In this document: one piece after another, positions 35,913 to 47,599 of the stretch
Layout of the letters: every line of letters begins with the position of its first letter
How positions within the stretch are numbered: the stretch's first letter is position 1
Assembly: GCA_002794785.1 (NCBI GenBank)
Contig: NBBA01000009.1
Span: 682,001-746,000 of the forward strand
Reading direction: 5' to 3'
Source: Coniferiporia sulphurascens
Lineage: Eukaryota > Basidiomycota > Agaricomycetes > Hymenochaetales > Hymenochaetaceae
DNA length: 64,000 bases
Position numbers and translations under genes: made by a program
The notes under the pieces: generated by a model
Databases searched by the model: none
The model's input: the letters and a program-made list of their open reading frames with translations, nothing else
Told to the model about the DNA's origin: nothing

Positions 35913-37043
35913 TCATTTCCCTTCCCTGTAGACAATGGTGGGCGAGGCTTGGTTTACTGGAAGAACATAAACTTCCGCAATGTTAACGTGCGGAGGGCGT
36001 GATGCAGCCCACACAATCTCCTCGGCGATATCCTCTGCCACAACTGGAGGCGATAAGTGTCAAAAAAGGGCCTGGAGTCGCCCATGTGAAGGAATATAAC
36101 GTACGTGGCTGGAGACCATCATAGACTTTGTCCGCAGCGGATTTGTCGCCTCGGAAGCGTACAACAGAGAACTCAGTCTCAACCATGCCTTTATAGAAAT
36201 GCGTAATAAGGCAATTTAACTGGCCAACACAATTCTCTGAACCTTACCGGGCTGGATTTCTGTCACACGAATGGAAGTGTCGACAACCTCGCGCATCAAT
36301 GCACCCGAGAACGCGCGGACGGCATGTTTTGTCGCGCAGTAGATACTTCCTCCAACATACGGTTCGCGTCCAGCAACAGACCCAATGTTGATGACATGGC
36401 CGGTCTTACGCTCCTTGAAATCTAAACAAAGGATCAGACAGAAACTAGCGGAAAACGACTGGGTGCCTACCTTTAAGTAAAAGCTGTGTCATCCCGATGA
36501 GTCCGAAGACATTTGTTGTGAACATAGCCTCGATATCCTCAGGCGCGATATTTCCCACTCTCTCCACACCCAACACAAATCCAGCATTATTCACTGCGCA
36601 GTGTTAGTCAACGAACACTGCAACAGTAATAGGGTACGTACCCAGGACATCGACGCTGCGGAGATCCTTAGGGATCTTTTCCCAGAGAGAGGCGACTTGT
36701 AACTTGTCGGATACGTCGAGCTGGACGCTAGCAACCTTTCCACTTCCTTGGACGGCCTTGACGGCATCGACGACCTTTTGCAGGGCATCTGCCCTTCTGG
36801 CCAGAAGAATAAGATTTGAACCCGCCTACATCATCTTAGAAAACACCATCTGGAGATAAGGATTGCAAAACTTGCTTTAGCAAACAGGAGAGCAGTCGCC
36901 TACAAGGAAGAGTCGTTAATGAGCGAAGTTGCACGCGCATATAGTCAGCTTAGCGACGCTGGACTCACCGCGCCAATTCCTCCGCTTGCACCGGTGATTA
37001 GGATTGTCTTCCCTATCAAGCGCGAAGAATTGAAAACAGACAT
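35913..37043 (-). CDS. Classical short-chain dehydrogenase/reductase (YMR226C-like)
   Basis: Exons 37043..36969, 36899..36876, 36825..36642, 36593..36471, 36421..36248, 36188..36105, 36043..35913 (264 aa). The Rossmann nucleotide loop is TGASGGIGA (about residues 17-25), followed by [11 protein letters not shown], whose Arg pair suggests [25 protein letters not shown] and the catalytic YCATK (Tyr/Lys of YxxxK, with the Ser in GSVAG) are intact. The family includes NADP-dependent 3-hydroxy acid or L-allo-threonine dehydrogenases such as yeast YMR226C; the substrate here is inferred only. Exon 2 is 24 nt, and intron 36875..36826 begins GCAAGT (GC-AG). The last exon reaches TGA at 35915..35913. 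It is divergent from the SET gene by 312 bp. Confidence 0.92.
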
Positions 37044-37355
37044 GTCGGCTAAGGTGTGGTAGTAGTAGGAAAGAGGACGGAGAAGTCGTTATCGGCAGCG
37101 TGTGTGAGCACAGTTGTTGGATTCGGCATTCTGTCGCCATCGAAAATGCTTGCGTGATAATAACTCTTTAGTTTCGTACCACGAGCTTCCTCTGCTGTAG
37201 TATTTTAGTCTTGGACTAGTACGGTATTTCAAAGGCTATCTGTAGAGAGCTAAGGCCAGTGTCCCCTTACCGCATGCATATAGCTTGAACTTGTCCAGAT
37301 TCCGAACACGCCAGTGGCTGGGATCTAAGCGAAAAACTGTCCGCGATTTCGGTTT
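37044..37355. promoter_or_regulatory. Divergent promoter region between SDR and SET genes
   Basis: The 312 bp between two outward-facing start codons. No internal gene is supported; specific elements are not recognised. Confidence 0.5.
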
Positions 37356-39085
37356 ATGGGCCACTTTCAAAAGAATAATGAGACGACAGCATCGGATGAA
37401 CGTCGATGGAAGAACCTAATAACTTGGCTAGTGAGCAAAGGGTTCAATACGGACCAGTTTGCCGTCAGACCTCAAACACGAGAGGGTATGATACGATTTC
37501 AAAGAGTAAACCGATTTCCCCAGATCTTCATTCTAAATTACAGGAGCGGGGCGAGGCCTGTTTGCTACTCAAGCTCTACCGGTGAGGCCGGTCCTACAAC
37601 ACTTCAAAAATGCAATCTGACTTAAACATGATATCCATCTACAACAGTTACCATCCGTACCGTTCCTAAGAGTCCCTGAGGCGGCTCTTCTGAACTCACG
37701 GACTCTGAGGGCAATATACCCCACAATCGCTCTGGAGGGTTTTTCTGTATCTAACTCTCCCGGAGAGCTCATCGTCAGCGGAACGCAATTGCTGTCGATC
37801 CACTTATCCTTGAATCGTCCAACGGGCGACTGCGAATCTGAAGATCCTTTTTTCGGCCCATACATATCCATACTTCCAAGGGACTTTGACAGCCATCCGC
37901 TCAGTTGGATTATCAAGAGAGAGCTGGGCCAGGCGGCACACTGCGAACAGTATTTGCTTCGATCTTTGCCTCCAGATGTCCTGTCTGAGCTCCAAGCTGT
38001 TGCAAGGCGTTTCTGGGATGACTGGAAGGTTGCCCTACAGTGCGCGGTGAGTTTATATATTAGGTTCAACTTTCCCCTAACTGAATTTACCTCTTAGGAA
38101 ACATACCAAATGCTTTTTTGTATGAATAATCGACTTGGAGTTCTCGATATAGATGATTTTCTCTGGGCTTGGCTTATAGGTATGCAGCTTGCCATGCATA
38201 TAGGGAGCCCGCGTTTTCGATTATTATTATTTTTTACAGTGAACACACGCTGTCTTTATTTCAAAATATTCACTAAAGATCTTCCGCTATCTAACCTGAC
38301 TCTTTGTCCGATTATTGACCTCGCTAACCACGCAACATCTGACTCCCTACCTCAAGTCTCTCCCCAAAAGACTTCAAACTTTCGGTCGAACGCTCTTGCC
38401 AAGTCACGTGAATTCGTATTCCTTACACCTGGTCGAGCTGTAGACGAAGGCGAAGAAATCTATCTCAAATACGGCAGTCATTGCAACAGAACGTTGTTTG
38501 TCGAGTATGGTTTCGTTGGCGAATGCATTGAACCATTTGGCGGAGAAGTGGAAGTCTCCGACTTGATTCATGAATTGGCCTTGTCGAAGAGCAAAGACAT
38601 TAAGAATTTGCTCGATGAACAAGGTTACTTGAGGTAATACCTTTTGGTGTGTATAGCAATTGATTTGGACGCTAGCTGATATACGTTTAAGTGATGTGAG
38701 CGTGTACACCTCACCAGCACCCGTCCATCCCTCGTGGCGTCTACTTTGTGCTTTGAGGCTCGCCAATCTTAAATTTGCAGTTTGCTCTAATTCCGCGGGG
38801 GACGAGAGCACGATGCGGTCGTGGCGGGACGTGACGGCAGGTATAGCGGACATCGTCTCTGAAGAAAACGAGGTGGCGATGCGGGAGGATTTAGGATGGA
38901 TAGGTGATATGCTTTTGACGCGATCAGCAAAGGCACTAGCGCTGCTTCGGGACGATGAACGGGGGCGAGGGAACAGCTCGGCCTGGTACGAATGGGCAAA
39001 GGGAAACATCGTGAAGCTCTGGGAGGAAGAGAAGCGTGTCGCCCAGGCGCTCGTCGATGCGCTGGCAACTGGATGTGTGTTCTGA
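37356..39085 (+). CDS. SET-domain protein-lysine methyltransferase (RuBisCO-LSMT/SETD3 class)
   Basis: Exons 37356..37485, 37544..37581, 37648..38046, 38098..38179, 38240..38633, 38692..39085 (478 aa). The split SET domain starts with GAGRGLFATQALP, spliced across two introns, has a long insert (ELGQAAHCEQYLL to WDDWKVALQ), then the motif CPIIDLANHATSDS (NHxxxSD-like SAM site), DEGEEIYLKYGSHCNRTLFVEYGF with the YG..N and GF motifs, and a helical C-terminal substrate-binding region. This order is that of the Rkm/SETD3 class, which methylates ribosomal proteins, eEF1A or actin; the substrate cannot be told. The 38-nt exon 2 and all phases agree. Confidence 0.88.
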
Positions 39086-39315
39086 CGAGTAGCAAATAAG
39101 TAGAGATGATGCATCTGAGTGTGCGACCCGCTTGGCAGGTTGCTTTGGGACCACTTTGTCGCCGCGCAGTGAGCGCGCGCACGTCCGCATGTGATTAGTC
39201 GGCGACCGTTGTACCGGAACGAGTCGATTCTGGCCATCAAATCAGCCTTGGCCCTTGGGAAACACAGCAGCAGGTGAGAGCGGCTCTCTTCCACGCCTGT
39301 GTTCATCTGCCCTCG

Positions 39316-41084
39316 ATGGGTCAGGTCTTCAGCTGGATTTCGTCCCCGTCCCAGACGAGGCTGTATGTCGTGGAATCTCCAGTCCGTCTGAAAGCCAAGG
39401 ACGCTGGCAGCCTCGGGGCCACACGGTCTTTGGCACTGTCCGAATTCATCCAGTCGCGTTGTCCTTCCTTGCTACTGCCCTTTAATCCAGTGTGGTATTT
39501 AAACGGGTTGGATTCTCAGCTAAATATCTCTTCTACACAGTGGTTGACAAACTTTATAGTGGTCATCTCCAGACGGGCTATTGTGTCGTTGGTGACTTCT
39601 CGCAAGTAGACAAAGTTGTTTATGACCGGTGTGTTTGTTCCACATGTGATATAAAGGTGGAAACACTAAATCACAACTTCCCAACGCTCAAGGACTCTGC
39701 TTCGCCTCAAAGACGGGGGTACTCTGTACGTGTATTCCATAAATACGGGAATAATCAATTGACGTTCTTCTAGAGGACTGGATGCGACACCTCCAGCCCA
39801 CGACAGGGTCCTACCTGATGATACACCAGTTATCGTCGTGATGCATGGACTAACGGGAGGTCAGTCGACGCCCTATGCCACTACTGCCGTTCCGCGCCCG
39901 TAGTAAATATGCATCTGTCTGTCGCAGGTTCACATGAATCCTATGTCCGCGCGATACTGGCGCAAGCGGTTAGGCCGAGGGGTGAAGGCGGACTAGGTTA
40001 TCGCGGTATTGTTGTTAATTTCCGAGGATGTGAGTTTTCTGTACCACACATCTTTGACACTCCACCCTCGGCCTTGTCTGTGGCTTACACCGTGCAGGCG
40101 CAGGGGTTCCGGTAACAAGCGGCCAGCTCTACTCTGCTGGGCACACGGATGACCTTCGTCAAGCACTTGTGTATATTTCACAACGTTATCCGGGGGCGCC
40201 CTTGCTCGGGTTAGGATTTTCGTTGGGCGCCGGTGTAGTCACCAGGTATATTGCCGAAGAAGGGGAGCGTAGCCGTCTACGTGCTGGATGCGTACTGGGA
40301 TGCGTTCGTAAATTTAGTTTGTTCATACGGAGATACCCGTGCTCATTCCTAAATTTGCAGCCTTGGGACCTGCTTGCAAACAGCCAAAGGTTTGTCTACG
40401 TAACATTTCGCACCTCTCTGTGACTTACTGTTGTAATATGACGATCGTAGAATTGAGGGGGGCTTCTTCCTCAGGCAAGTTTACTCGAAGGGGATGGCCA
40501 GCAACCTCGTGAATCTTATGAAGAGGAATGTGCCATCTATTCGCAAATTACCTGAGAACCGGATCACACCCCTTTTACCCGAGCTGTACGCCTTGAAGAA
40601 CCCAACGCTACTCCAGTTCGACTCGCTTATCACGAGAAACATCGGTGGATCAGCGCCTCCGTTCCCGTTCCCTACTGCCCGTGCATATTACGAGTGGGCA
40701 TCAAGCGATAAATGTCTCAAACATGTCCGCGTTCCGCTCTTGGCCGTGAATGCCGCGGACGATCCAGTTGTGGGACACCTCCCTTTGGATGTTGGCGACA
40801 ACGGTTACGTGGCGCTTGCGGTTACCGCAGGGGGTGGACATCTCGGTTGGTTCGAAGCGGCAGAAGGGAAGGGCCTGCGCAGGTGGATCACCCGTCCGGT
40901 CGTCGAATGGCTCCGGGCGGTTTGCGAGGACTTAGAAGCTGAGCCGTCGCGCGCTTCATCTATTGTAGAGGACGATGGATGGCTTATTGAGGTTGGACGG
41001 GAAAACCTTGGTATCCAGGTTATTGGGGAAGTGGGCGAAGTCGAAGGTATCGAAGGTGAAAGTGGGCTTTTTGCAGGGCTATAG
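39316..41084 (+). CDS. Alpha/beta hydrolase, YheT/EMB8 (Eeb1/Eht1) family
   Basis: Exons 39316..39506, 39560..39718, 39774..39859, 39928..40029, 40098..40303, 40361..40389, 40451..41084 (468 aa). Family marks: FNPVWYLNGGHLQT, VIVVMHGLTGGSHESYVR, VVNFRGCAGVPVTS, YSAGHTDDLRQAL, nucleophile elbow GLGFSLGAG (Ser), CPWDLLANSQR, ARAYYEWASS, AADDPVVGHLP (Asp) and TAGGGHLGWFE (His), so the triad is complete. Yeast relatives Eeb1/Eht1 are medium-chain acyl ester synthases/esterases; Yju3-like lipases are more distant. A stretch of exon 2 (RCVCSTCDIKVETLNH) is not typical of the family and could conceal a small unspliced piece. The acidic Gly/Glu-rich C-terminal tail is variable. Confidence 0.9.
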
Positions 41085-41265
41085 CACTTTATCATCGTAC
41101 GAATAGAGAGTCCGGACAACGGCAAAGTTTTAGACTTTAGAGGATTTGTAACGAAATCTGTAAATATGATCTATGTAGGCAGGATTAGCTACAATAAGGT
41201 AAATTATTAAGGTTACAGAGACGACCATGTCGTACGGGCGTGACCAAAAACAATGAATGGAATGG

Positions 41266-43184
41266 CTAAAATACCATGTTCTCGTAGTCGACTTCGTAAT
41301 CTTCCTCCTGGTGGGTTTCCATGCGTATGAAGCCTTGACAGCGATGTGGCTGTCGTGTCGCGAGCGAGTCTTCGCTCCATCCAGAAGGAGCGGGACTGGG
41401 AATCCGCGGGATAGCGGGAGGTGGAGGTAGGACTGCAGGAACCAGATGCGAATTCTTGTCAAGCCAAGAGCCAATCTCGACCCGCCTCTCTTTCTCGACG
41501 GATATAGCGTTGGGCGCCGCTTCCCAATTCCTGTCCATGTACGGCGGAGGTGTATTTCCAGAATCCGATTCGGAATCGAACTGTAAGCCAGCGGAGCTCA
41601 CAGAATCTGAAAAACAAATATGTGAGTAACCGGAGTCGTCAGAACAAGTAAAGACAAGACGAACCGTCGCTCTTTCCACTCCATGTCGACTCGGATGGCT
41701 CGTAATCTCCGGTCGAAAAGTCACCTTGATATAGCTCTTCGGGTCCAGGTGTGCCTATAGCATCATCAACGGCCATTTCGAGGTCAACCATCTCAAGTAC
41801 CTACATTAATAGATCATAAGTTAAATAAATAAACAGTCTCCCCGTTTCGGACGATCAAAACAAGGGAAGTGATAGGAAGAACGAAGCACAGGAGGTAGTG
41901 CAACTCCTCCGGATGTCGTACATGTTGCACGGCATTTCACAAGGGAAGTAAGGAAGAGCGACACCCACCGCCGGGAACAGGAAAGAATCAGGTAAAGACA
42001 TCGAGGATATGATCCAGTAACTGAGGTACTCGAGTATCGTCGGCGCACGAGAAGTAGGCTCCTTCCCTTTACTTTTCGGATCGGGCTTCTTTGGATTTAG
42101 GGGATGCGCCTGCTTGACGCGGGTCGTGAAGCCATACTCCCAACCTTTGACCGATGGAATTAGCCGCATTTTAAAACTATTAAGAAGAAGGCTCACTCTG
42201 AGATGAAATTCCGCCAAATACCCATTGATTGTAGTTCGTCAAGACAAACCGAGGGCAATCATTTTGTTTGCATATGTCAAAAAGCTTCATAACAAAGCTT
42301 CAATATTAAGCGCGAAATGAAAACCGTGATGTATCTTGTACCTTTCCCCAGACTTTGTGGGCACTATTGAATCGTTTTTGATTTGTTCCAAGACAGTTAT
42401 CGTAAGATGGGATTACCCTTTCCGATACAAATTGTTCGAAATCGCGAGGGGCCAGAATCCACGGGGGCTGATATGCAACTATAAGTTTGATGGGCTTGTC
42501 ATCGAGACCAGAAGTCCCTGCGGCACCAGTGACCCTTTCCCACATGAAGTACTGGAAGATGTTGTGATCGCAATCCCGGATAATGTCAGGGCAGGTAAAG
42601 CCGTAATCCTTCATTGAATTCTGATACTCCGGAATCATCTGGAGGATACGTTGGATGGTCCGCAATACGATACTTTCAATCCACACGATACCGAGCCTGA
42701 CGAAAACGGACTTAGTGCCTTAATCAGTCCTCAATATAATTTGCAACTTACTCTCCAATACGCTTTAGCGGGAAGGGGTTGATATCTGGGATGTCATATC
42801 CCTTGCAAGGGATACACGGCTTCTCTCCGGTTTCAGGGTCTGTGTCGCTAACTGCAACAGGGGCAGACGGAACATGTTTTCTAACAACTAAAATACGATG
42901 AGTCTCGTTTACTGGAGTACACACGGAACAAACTAACATTCGAGAGTAAGTCTGTCCAAATAGTTATTTTTGATACGATGGATTTGACGGAGCTTCCGGT
43001 AGCGTTCCGGCCGGATAGTAAGGTTGTTCCTGTGCGACTTATACTTGTCCGGGGGCATAGACGGAGTACATGGTGCTAAGCGGAGTTTGGGGAGCGTCGC
43101 CTGAGAAAGATATTGCTGCATATTGGAAGATACAGTAGCGGTGCACCCAGGGTTCCAAGGTGACGCATCGAGGAGGGAGAACAT
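41266..43184 (-). CDS. Conserved fungal protein of unknown function
   Basis: Exons 43184..42938, 42887..42752, 42696..42342, 42284..42197, 42144..41969, 41800..41665, 41606..41266 (492 aa); all phases match. I remember similar proteins from mushroom genomes, always unnamed. Conserved-looking blocks: GYDIPDINPFPLKRIGELG, VWIESIVLRTIQRILQM, DCDHNIFQYFMWERV, LIVAYQPPWILAPRDFEQF, HKVWGKLFDICKQND, RFVLTNYNQWVFGG, and PTILEYLSYWIISSM. The C-terminal 130 residues are Pro/Ser/acidic with PPPYMDRNWE. The order of a DCD/FQYF core and a later TNYNQWVFG block suggests a single alpha/beta fold, possibly a degenerate nuclease or kinase-like domain, but this is a guess. Intron 41968..41801 (168 nt) is unusually long and may hide an exon. 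Confidence 0.72.
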
Positions 43185-45599
43185 TGGAGACGGCGGGGAG
43201 ATATGTGAGTAAGCACATAGTGTGCTACTGGGTTTATGTATACATTCCCGTTACAGCCATTCCGTGTTTTGGGACAACAAGGTAGACATTTTGTTGTTTT
43301 AGGTGCTTGAGACAGCGTTCTTTGGCTAAAGAAGTAGTGAGGCCGGATCGGGAAAGCATTGTATCTTTCTGTTAAGTTCCCACCTTCCACTTCTGGCATG
43401 AGCATATAGCCAGATTCCGTCTCGATAAAGTTACAGTTTTCGATCTTGTTTCTCCTCGAGTGTTCGCATTTTGGTCATGTACATACAGCTCCTTTCCACC
43501 CTTCAAACTAAACCCCGTCGCGACCGAAGCATCATCAACACAAAATAGTTTCAGGTTTAGATTTATACAGAGGTAACTAAAAATGACAAATTATTATCCA
43601 CATAAGTATTTTTCAAGCCATGAGACTATCGCATTCCTCTGCCTCGTACAACACCCTGCCATCGAACAAAGACATAAGGATATACCACCCTGGATGATCC
43701 AGCATCGGACGGGTGTGAACACGTCTGCGTGTGGGGACGATCGCCGCGCAGTTCTCGCGATCGGGAAGTATCGTAAATTTGTAGTGGTCGTGTTGCTCAG
43801 TAGCGGCCGACCAGAGCTGGGTCCGTCTCCCGTGCAACGCAGTCGCCACATCTGCTTGGGCTGATTCGTATCGGATTCTTGACTGGTAATGACATCATTC
43901 GTATGCAGGTTGTCGCCTTGCATCCTGTTCAGGAGGGAATCAGCGCAGGTCGCAGACGTTTATACTTGGTACTACTTGCCATATGGATGTACATGTCTCC
44001 TGCTAAACAGACAGTCTGGTCGCAAGCAATCCTGCGCCCGCGTAGACATTGAAACGAAGTGTCCGCACGCTGTGTGGAAGCGACCGTCGATAATCTAAAT
44101 AGAGATCAACACCGTCCACAGCGAGTCGAAGTTAAAATACCTACATTATGGCACATTTTAGTTGCACTGAAGGCCCGGGAGGTTAGGTAGCTTGTCTGTA
44201 CTCTCAGCTGTACGGGTCTCTCTTTTTAAGGCCTGCATCGCGTGCTTCTGTGACTCGCTGACCTCCAGTTTAGCACCTGCCTGCCGCTCGTGTTCTCGCT
44301 GCACGTCCACCTCATTCACTTAGTTCTTGCTGCAAGCTATTAAATCTCCTCATCGGCTCTATGAATCTGTGCAACATGGAATTAGCCACGACTTCGGAAA
44401 GCACCTGGTTAAGCACGCATTCGGACATGCCGCACCATCTTCAAGCGAACCGTACTCCCCATGTCCAACGGGAATCACAACGAACCAGTTTGTATGACCA
44501 AGAAAATGGCGTTTCTCATACAATTGTGCGGTTCGTTTCCCCCGCCTTTCGCTTCATGAACTCCGAAACGTATGACGGGGGGCACCCGCATGACGCTGCC
44601 TCGAGGCTCTGAAAGTTATAAGCGTGGATAATTCCAGCTGTCTAGGGTTTAAAGTCGGAGATCTGATTGCCCTGCAATCGCGACTGCCGTTTTCTTCCTT
44701 CACATGGTATGAATGATGCTCATGTCTAGAAGAGACCGCATAGGTAGGACTTTTTAAGCGACGTTATCGGTCTTTCCCAAATCGATAGATCACTCGCCGG
44801 TTGCAAAAAAGGGCTTTAACTCATCTCCCCGTAACGTGCTTGCAGCAAGGTGACAGGCCGATACATGTGCTTTTCTCCGGGCCATTGGACACGTGTTTAT
44901 AGTGCACGTATGAATTTTTGGCTAAGCCAGACTTCTCGGTCCGTGAAGGGGACAAGTCTGACTATGCGGTCAGCTGCAAAGAGCTTGCGCCGTCCGTTCA
45001 GCTTTGATCAATGCCATCTGCAACAAAGGAAAGTCGATGAAGTCGAGAGTAATGACTAAACTCGGACGGGGTTTTGCGCTAGAGCCCAGAAAGACTCCAA
45101 ATTCTGGTCTTCTGGGGGGATAATCTAGACGTTTACAACCGGATCATCTCAAGCACTTCGCAAACAATATTAATTCGGCACAGTATTAACGAAGTGGTGT
45201 GTGCTCACCGTTTTGAACCCAAATGTGTTTGATAAACTTAACTAAATCAAAAGAACGCAGGAAAAACACGCTGGGAGTGAGGTAAGCCAGTGAAGAGAGA
45301 CAGCAACGGCTTGAGGACGTATTGATGTAATGGTCATCAGTAGAACACTCCCAATACCAGAAAATAAGTAGCATTAGTGAACTATGTAGCCAAACGGGAA
45401 ACATTGATTCTCGGAGATCAATACGTTGGGGTAAGTGAATTGTAATTGACAATTATGATTCACGTAGAAAGTGCGTGTGCGGATACGCTGAACGGACCGA
45501 TATAGATTACGCTGATGGCGGGGTCACTCTAAACCCGACTGAAGCACGTCAAGCAGGCCAACTCGAAGCCCAAGACAAATACGTAACCAGCAAGGTCGG
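43185..45599. other. Gene-poor stretch of 2.4 kb
   Basis: No frame in this region reads like a conserved protein, and I found no tRNA, rRNA or repeat. A short perfect inverted repeat (CCAGAA, 10 nt, TTCTGG) lies at about 45087-45108. It could hold a non-coding transcript or a fast-evolving orphan that I cannot recognise. Confidence 0.55.
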
Positions 45600-46205
45600 C
45601 TATGCGCCACGCTTTCGAATCTGCTGTACGAGCTCAACCTTTTTGCCAACCTGCACAAAGAGAGATAGTTTAGTTGCTGCATGCTTCATTTTGTTATACC
45701 CAGCTCACCTCATCCTTGAATCGTCTTCTCCAACGGAGACTCGCCAGTTTTCTCCGCTCCTCGCCCTTCGGTTTATGCCGTCTGTTGGAACGCCATTCCT
45801 TCGCCACATTATTTACGCTAAGGAGCCTGTCTAGGTATTTGACAGCAAATGCGACATCACCATTGCGTACGGCTACGCTGCGACCTACATTCAAAAAATT
45901 TTCAATTTAGGAGGTGGAATGTACGATTAACTTCACGCAAGGTGTCACTGACCGGAGTAGGCGTCACGGGGAGGTAAGGCCTGCTTTGACAGAAAATCCA
46001 CAGACGCCTTTCTCCATTTCGCCTCTGGCGTCCGTCCGTCACTGCTTTTAATCTCCTTTGGTATAATCAAGTTTTTCCAAAGGTTGTTGTCAGTGGACTT
46101 CTGTGTCGCCGAAGTTGCGTTGAGGCGAAAGGTGGGGTGGCCCGAACCACGCAGGAAAGACGTCTGAGACCTCTTGCATGCGCAGCGCAGCAGAGATAAG
46201 GACAT
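45600..46205 (-). CDS. MRP21: Mitochondrial small ribosomal subunit protein bS21m (Mrp21)
   Basis: Exons 46205..45953, 45884..45709, 45650..45600 (159 aa). A 50-residue Ser/Thr/Arg-rich N-terminus (LLRCACKRSQTSFLRGSGH) looks like a mitochondrial presequence. The bS21 core follows: DGRTPEAKWRKASVDFLS, KQALPPRDAYSGRSV, a helix NNVAKEWRSNRRHKPKG, LASLRWRRRFKDE and the basic end VELVQQIRKRGA. The last exon is only 51 nt. It sits head-to-head with the RWDD1-like gene (209 bp between start codons). Confidence 0.92.
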
Positions 46206-46414
46206 TTCTTCCCTGAGGTCAGCAACGAAAGATGGCAAGCCAACGTATCGGAGGTTTCTGCAAGTTGACGGGAATGAATGAACTCAGAACTGTCACTAGG
46301 TCGTTGAAATTGCCGAAAACGCGCACGTGCTTTACAGTAATGCACTTCATCAAGACGCATCAACTTGTTACTGTAGTACATAAGTACACTCGTTGAAGAG
46401 ACAGCTCAAATACT
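46206..46414. promoter_or_regulatory. Divergent promoter region between bS21m and RWDD1-like genes
   Basis: Only 209 bp separate the two start codons, so the two genes must share or overlap promoter elements. No specific site is recognised. Confidence 0.5.
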
Positions 46415-47495
46415 ATGTCGGACGAATTATTAGAGGAGGAGATGCAGGTATATGCTCAGCCTATTGACTCAGATCTATGGAGCCAGTTCAAATATACCTC
46501 TCACAGGTACTGGAGTCGATATATCCGACAGAGCTTACAAGTCGGTGCATGCCCGACTCCATTTCATATTATTCCACTTTGGCTGAGACAGTGTAATGTG
46601 TAGAAATATCCGAAAGAGAGGTTCATTTCAACGTCGAGCCTGAGGATTCCGTGGAGGGTGGATTGCAGCGTATGGATACTTGTCAAATGTGCTCCAGGTC
46701 GTCGACGTTAGCTCATTATTCATGTAGTGATATTGTTGCTCAAGGTCGTCTATCCCGAAACTTATCCAGAAGTACTACCAGAGCTCACGATAGAGCCAAT
46801 AGAAGGAGACCTGGAGCCAGACGAAATGGCTTCTCTGATCGACCAATTGAAGGAAGTGGTATGTTTCTTTCCCTCCTGATTATATGCAATACGAACGGCT
46901 TCGAAACGGCTTATCTTCCAGGGAGAAGAGAACTTAGGAATGGCTATGACGTTTACACTCGTATCTCATCTGAGAGAACAGTTATTATCCCTTGTAAAAT
47001 CCCGTTTGGAACGGATAAAACAAGAGGAAAATGAGAAGGAGCGTCGTGCACTAGAGGTCAGTCCAGATAGTCGGTTTATTGATTGAGGAAATTCATTTTC
47101 GCGTCTGCGTTAAGGAAGAGGAAGCACGAACAAAAGGGACACCTGTAACAAAAGAGAGCTTCATGACATGGAAGGTCAAGTTTGAGAGAGAAATGTCTAA
47201 GAAGAGAATCCAGGAGGAAGAGGAGCGATTAAAAGGCATGAGCCCGAAAGAACGCGAAGAGCACAAGAAATTACATACCCGTCTGAGCGGTCAGTTATGT
47301 CCCAAAATATATTTTATACGAAGTAACTCGTATTTTCCAGGACGACAGCTGTTTGAACGAAACCGTAATTTGGACGATGAAGCAAATCTCATCGAAGAAG
47401 GGACAGTATCTGTCGATATAAGCCAGTACGAACGGAGCATCGAAAGAGAGGAGGATCAGGATGATGAACGGCTCGAATTTAGTGACAGTGATTGA
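46415..47495 (+). CDS. GIR2: RWD-domain protein, RWDD1/Gir2-like (DRG-family regulator)
   Basis: Exons 46415..46447, 46507..46540, 46604..46669, 46728..46858, 46922..47056, 47115..47289, 47341..47495 (242 aa, the usual family length). The RWD domain is spliced from the first five exons: VLESIYPTELT, VHFNVEPEDS, VVYPETYPEVLPELTIEP, DQLKEVGEENLGMAM, FTLVSHLREQLLSLV. The C-terminal half is charged and helical (KQEENEKERRALEEEEA, TPVTKESFMTWKVKFE), with the conserved LSGRQLFERN and an acidic end. Yeast Gir2 binds Gcn1 and the GTPase Rbg2, linking ribosomes to stress signalling. eIF2B alpha, a later component of the same general control network, lies 2 kb away. Confidence 0.92.
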
Positions 47496-47599
47496 TGCAG
47501 CCCCATGAATGTAGTCATGTAATCCACCCACACTGTAGTTATTAAAACATGCGTGTTTATGACTGAGGATGTGACTATAGCTATTACAAGAACTATATA

